Shown: in pieces, positions 5,726 to 8,419 of the stretch
Layout of the letters: each line of letters opens with the position of its first letter
Numbering within the stretch: the first letter of the stretch is position 1
From: Caldilineaceae bacterium
GTDB taxonomy: Bacteria; Chloroflexota; Anaerolineae; Caldilineales; Caldilineaceae
DNA length: 8,419 nt
Assembly: GCA_015494005.1 (NCBI GenBank)
Contig: WGCB01000408.1
Location: forward strand, 1 to 8,419
Direction: 5' to 3'
Program-made: the position numbers and the translations under genes
Notes under the pieces: generated by a model
Seen by the model: only the letters and a program-made list of their open reading frames with translations
What the model was told of the DNA's origin: nothing
Databases searched by the model: none

Positions 5726-8419
5726 CTACTCTTCCGTGATGGTGAACACCATCCCCGCGCTGCGGCCCCACACCTCGGGGAAGTACATCTCCTCGCCCTG
5801 GGCCGGCAGGACCCGGTACTCCCCAGGCAGGCCGGCCCGGACCAGGAAGGTGTACTCGTAGGTGCCCGCGGGCAGGTAGTCCGCGAAGAGGGTCACCTTC
5901 TCGTCCCGGATGTCCGTGTGGGTGGGCAGCCAGTAGCGCCACCAGCCCCAAGGCGTGACCGGCCCCTCCTGGCCAAAGCTGGGCCCACCGAACTCCTGGC
6001 TGGTGGTGGCCAGACTCACGTCGATGGGTTCCGTCCCCGCGGGGATGGGCACGGAGAGGGCCAGGTAGTGCAGGGGCGTGGGCGCCACCAGGGTGACGGT
6101 CACGCTGAGCACGTCCCCCACCTGGGCTGTGGTCACCGGCTGGCCTGCCTGGTCCCCTTCCGCGGCCTGGATGGAGCGGCTCACCACCAGGCCCCGGTCC
6201 TGGGCGGGGATGGCCGTGGCGTCCAGGAAGTAGCGCAGGTAGGTGGTGTAGTAGAGCTGGCCTGCGGCGCTGTCCCGGCCCAGGCGCAGGAGGTTGGCCT
6301 CGTCCCGGAGCAGCTCCGTCACCGCGGCCCGCAGGGTCACCGGCTGGTCCAGGTTGTCCGCGTTGACCTGGCCGTTGCCCAGCTCCTCGCCGTTCAGGGT
6401 CACCTGCCAGCGGTAGTCCGCCTCCAGCTCACCGGTGGCCTCCATCCAGTCCGTCAGGGCGATGATGGCCCAGGCGTTCTCCTGGGTGGTGGCCCAGCGC
6501 CCACCCCGGCGGCTGCTCATGAGCCAGCGCACCACGTTGGGCAGCAGAGGATTCTCCGGTTGGAGCCGGACGAAGGCCGCCAGGACGATGCTGGTGGTCC
6601 GGGTGTCCGTGTTCATGGTGCGCCAGTCCGTGACCTCCTCGGGCCAGGAGGTGCCGGTGGCGGTCAGGTGAGCCTGGCCGGCGATGGCATCCAGGAGGGT
6701 GGTCACCCGAGGATCCGGCGCACGGTTCTGCTCGGCCAGGTTGGCCAGGGCCATGGCCAGGTAGGCCTGCCCGTAGATCCCCAGGCGATCCCGGGCGTCG
6801 TAGAGGGTGCTGGCCCGGCCCGGGTCCCCCTCTCCCATCTCCGAGAGGACGAAGTGGATGAAGGCCATCTCGTTGAGCTGCCAGGCCTCCTCCACCTGGT
6901 CCGGGGCCTGGAAGTTGCGCTCCAGGAAGCGCACGCCTTGGCTCAGCACGGTCGCCGGCACAGGATAGCCCTCCTGGTCCGCGGTCCAGAGCCCCCAGAG
7001 GACGTAGGCGGTGATGAAGGGATTGCTCTGGCTGTTGGGCCACCAGCCCCAGCCCCCGTCCGGATTCTGGAAGTTGACCAGCTTCTGCAGCCCCACCCCC
7101 AGCTGGAAGGCCAGCTGTTCCTCCAGCTCTGGGTTGGAGACGCCCAGGCGGTTCAGGGCCCGCATGGTCACCAGGTTGGGCAGGAAGCGGCTCACTGCCT
7201 GCTCCGTGCACTCGTAGGGGAAGTGGGTCAGGTAGTCCAGGCTTTCCAGCATGCCGGCGGCCAGGCTGGGCTCCAGGGTGACCTGCAGCTCGCCGCTCTC
7301 CCGAGCCTCCGCGGGCAGGTAGATGACCTCCAGGCGGCCCTCCGGAGGCACGGTGCCGGCGGTGGCCACCACCTCCGGCGTCTCGTAGCGGACCACAGGC
7401 AGCTCCAGGCGCACCGCGTCCTGCAGATCCCCGGCCACCGCGGTGTAGGTGACCACCACCCGGCTGGCCTGGGGATCCACCGCGATGAGCTGGTCGAAGC
7501 GGGCCTGGCCGCCGGGATCCAGGCTGAGCTGGGTGGCCCGCCGGGGCTCCGCCGCCTGGCCGGTGAGGAAGGTCGCGCCCTCCACGGCCAGGGTCACGTC
7601 CACCGTCTCCAGGGCCTGGGCCGTGGTGTTGCGGACCAGAGCGCCGATCTGGGCCCGATCCCCCGCGGTGAAGAAGCGGGGCAGGGCCGGCCGGATGAGC
7701 AGATCCTTGGTGGCGATGACCTCGTGGCTGGCGTCCCCCACCAGGGTCTCGTCGCTGACGGCCCGGACGATCAGCCGCCAGGTGGTCAGGTTGTCCGGCA
7801 GGGTCACGGAGAAGCCCACCTGGCCCAGCTCATCGGTGACCAGGTCCGCCTGCCAGTAGGCCACGTCCGCGAAGTTGCTGCGCAGCTCCAGCAGGCCAGC
7901 CTCGCCGCCGCCACCGCCGCCCTTGGCTCCTTCCGGCAGCTGCTGGTTGAGCCGGTCCTGGTTGATGACCAGGAGCGCGCCCGTGTCCACGCCCAGAGGC
8001 ACCCGGGCGTAGAAGCGGTCCAGCAGGGGTGGATCGTAGCCCGCGGCCAGGCTGAGCACCGCCTTGTCGATGAGGGCCGCGCTCAGCTCCGCGCCAGGCA
8101 CCGGATCCCCGGCCTGGTCCGTCACCGTGAGCAGGTAGCTCACCACGTCCCCGGGCTGGAAGCGGGGCGGCTCCGGCCCCTCCAGGAGCTGGCCGGCCGC
8201 GTCCATCACCTGGACCTGGATGGCCAGCTCCTTCTCGCTGGCGTCCACCGGCAGCTCCACGTAGCCGATGCGCAGGGCCGGGATGGGGTTGGTCTCGTCC
8301 ACCCCCTTGACCAGGACCACGCTCACGTAGATGTTGGGGATGTACTCCTGGGTGATGGGGATCTCCAGGGTCTCGCTGTTGCTCTCCAGCACCTGGACCC
8401 ACCGCTCCAGGATGCCGCT
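5726..8419 (-). CDS. Alpha-2-macroglobulin family protein with thioester, C-terminal part
   Basis: The frame is open from the right window edge to TAG at 5726-5728, giving 897 codons of what should be a protein of roughly 1,500-2,000 residues. The N-terminus, with any signal peptide or lipobox, lies outside. Counting from the GTG at 8392, the protein has macroglobulin-like strands (about 1-140), a Gly-rich stretch GGGGGG (158-163) in the expected bait or linker region, the conserved ADVAYWQADLVTDELGQVG and LPDNLTTWR block (175-206), the thioester motif CTEQ (C395-Q398), and a thioester domain with GLQKLVNFQNPDGGWGW (434-450) and RRGGRWATTQENAWAIIAL (628-646). A C-terminal receptor-binding-like domain follows. 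In eukaryotes and E. coli YfhM, such proteins trap proteases when bait cleavage exposes the thioester. A secreted or surface protective role is inferred. The usual penicillin-binding protein partner (pbpC) is not in the window; the downstream neighbour is an acyl-CoA synthetase. Confidence 0.93.
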   Translation of the reverse strand, partial: SGILERWVQVLESNSETLEIPITQEYIPNIYVSVVLVKGVDETNPIPALRIGYVELPVDASEKELAIQVQVMDAAGQLLEGPEPPRFQPGDVVSYLLTVTDQAGDPVPGAELSAALIDKAVLSLAAGYDPPLLDRFYARVPLGVDTGALLVINQDRLNQQLPEGAKGGGGGGEAGLLELRSNFADVAYWQADLVTDELGQVGFSVTLPDNLTTWRLIVRAVSDETLVGDASHEVIATKDLLIRPALPRFFTAGDRAQIGALVRNTTAQALETVDVTLAVEGATFLTGQAAEPRRATQLSLDPGGQARFDQLIAVDPQASRVVVTYTAVAGDLQDAVRLELPVVRYETPEVVATAGTVPPEGRLEVIYLPAEARESGELQVTLEPSLAAGMLESLDYLTHFPYECTEQAVSRFLPNLVTMRALNRLGVSNPELEEQLAFQLGVGLQKLVNFQNPDGGWGWWPNSQSNPFITAYVLWGLWTADQEGYPVPATVLSQGVRFLERNFQAPDQVEEAWQLNEMAFIHFVLSEMGEGDPGRASTLYDARDRLGIYGQAYLAMALANLAEQNRAPDPRVTTLLDAIAGQAHLTATGTSWPEEVTDWRTMNTDTRTTSIVLAAFVRLQPENPLLPNVVRWLMSSRRGGRWATTQENAWAIIALTDWMEATGELEADYRWQVTLNGEELGNGQVNADNLDQPVTLRAAVTELLRDEANLLRLGRDSAAGQLYYTTYLRYFLDATAIPAQDRGLVVSRSIQAAEGDQAGQPVTTAQVGDVLSVTVTLVAPTPLHYLALSVPIPAGTEPIDVSLATTSQEFGGPSFGQEGPVTPWGWWRYWLPTHTDIRDEKVTLFADYLPAGTYEYTFLVRAGLPGEYRVLPAQGEEMYFPEVWGRSAGMVFTITEE

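Overview
The window is GC-rich, densely coding bacterial DNA. The genes, codon bias and short repeat-bearing intergenic gaps fit a Chloroflexota bacterium (Anaerolineae/Caldilineae-like). That assignment is inference from protein style and from a small conserved 65-residue protein that I associate with this group. No rRNA, tRNA, CRISPR array or transposase gene was seen. No stretch over 300 bases lacks a gene.

Layout: bases 1-638 form a head-to-head inverted duplication of the 5' part of a TPR-repeat gene. Both arms are coding; the spacer of 112 bases holds upstream codons that only the left (minus) copy keeps. The right arm runs on as a long TPR protein on the plus strand to 1863. It meets a convergent minus-strand group across a short gap that carries a palindromic, MITE/REP-like element. 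The minus-strand group, read from right to left, is: the C-terminal 897 codons of a thioester-containing alpha-2-macroglobulin (8419-5726, cut by the window edge); an acyl-CoA synthetase/AMP-dependent ligase (5550-3973); a 65-residue conserved protein of unknown role with its own terminator (3802-3605); and a tight two-gene unit of a SufE-like sulfur acceptor and a P1-family self-processing aminopeptidase/amidase (3484-2012).

The genes do not form one obvious pathway. SufE and the P1 peptidase are almost certainly co-transcribed, because the SufE stop codon overlaps the Shine-Dalgarno of the next gene. The others are separated by 120-175 base gaps containing hairpins, degenerate repeats or a terminator. 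I see no clear new defence or mobile system. The item most worth checking is the inverted duplication at the left edge. It is either an assembly chimera between two strains, a genuine inverted gene duplication, or less likely an invertible switch. The second is the pair of structured intergenic elements that may be dispersed repeats.
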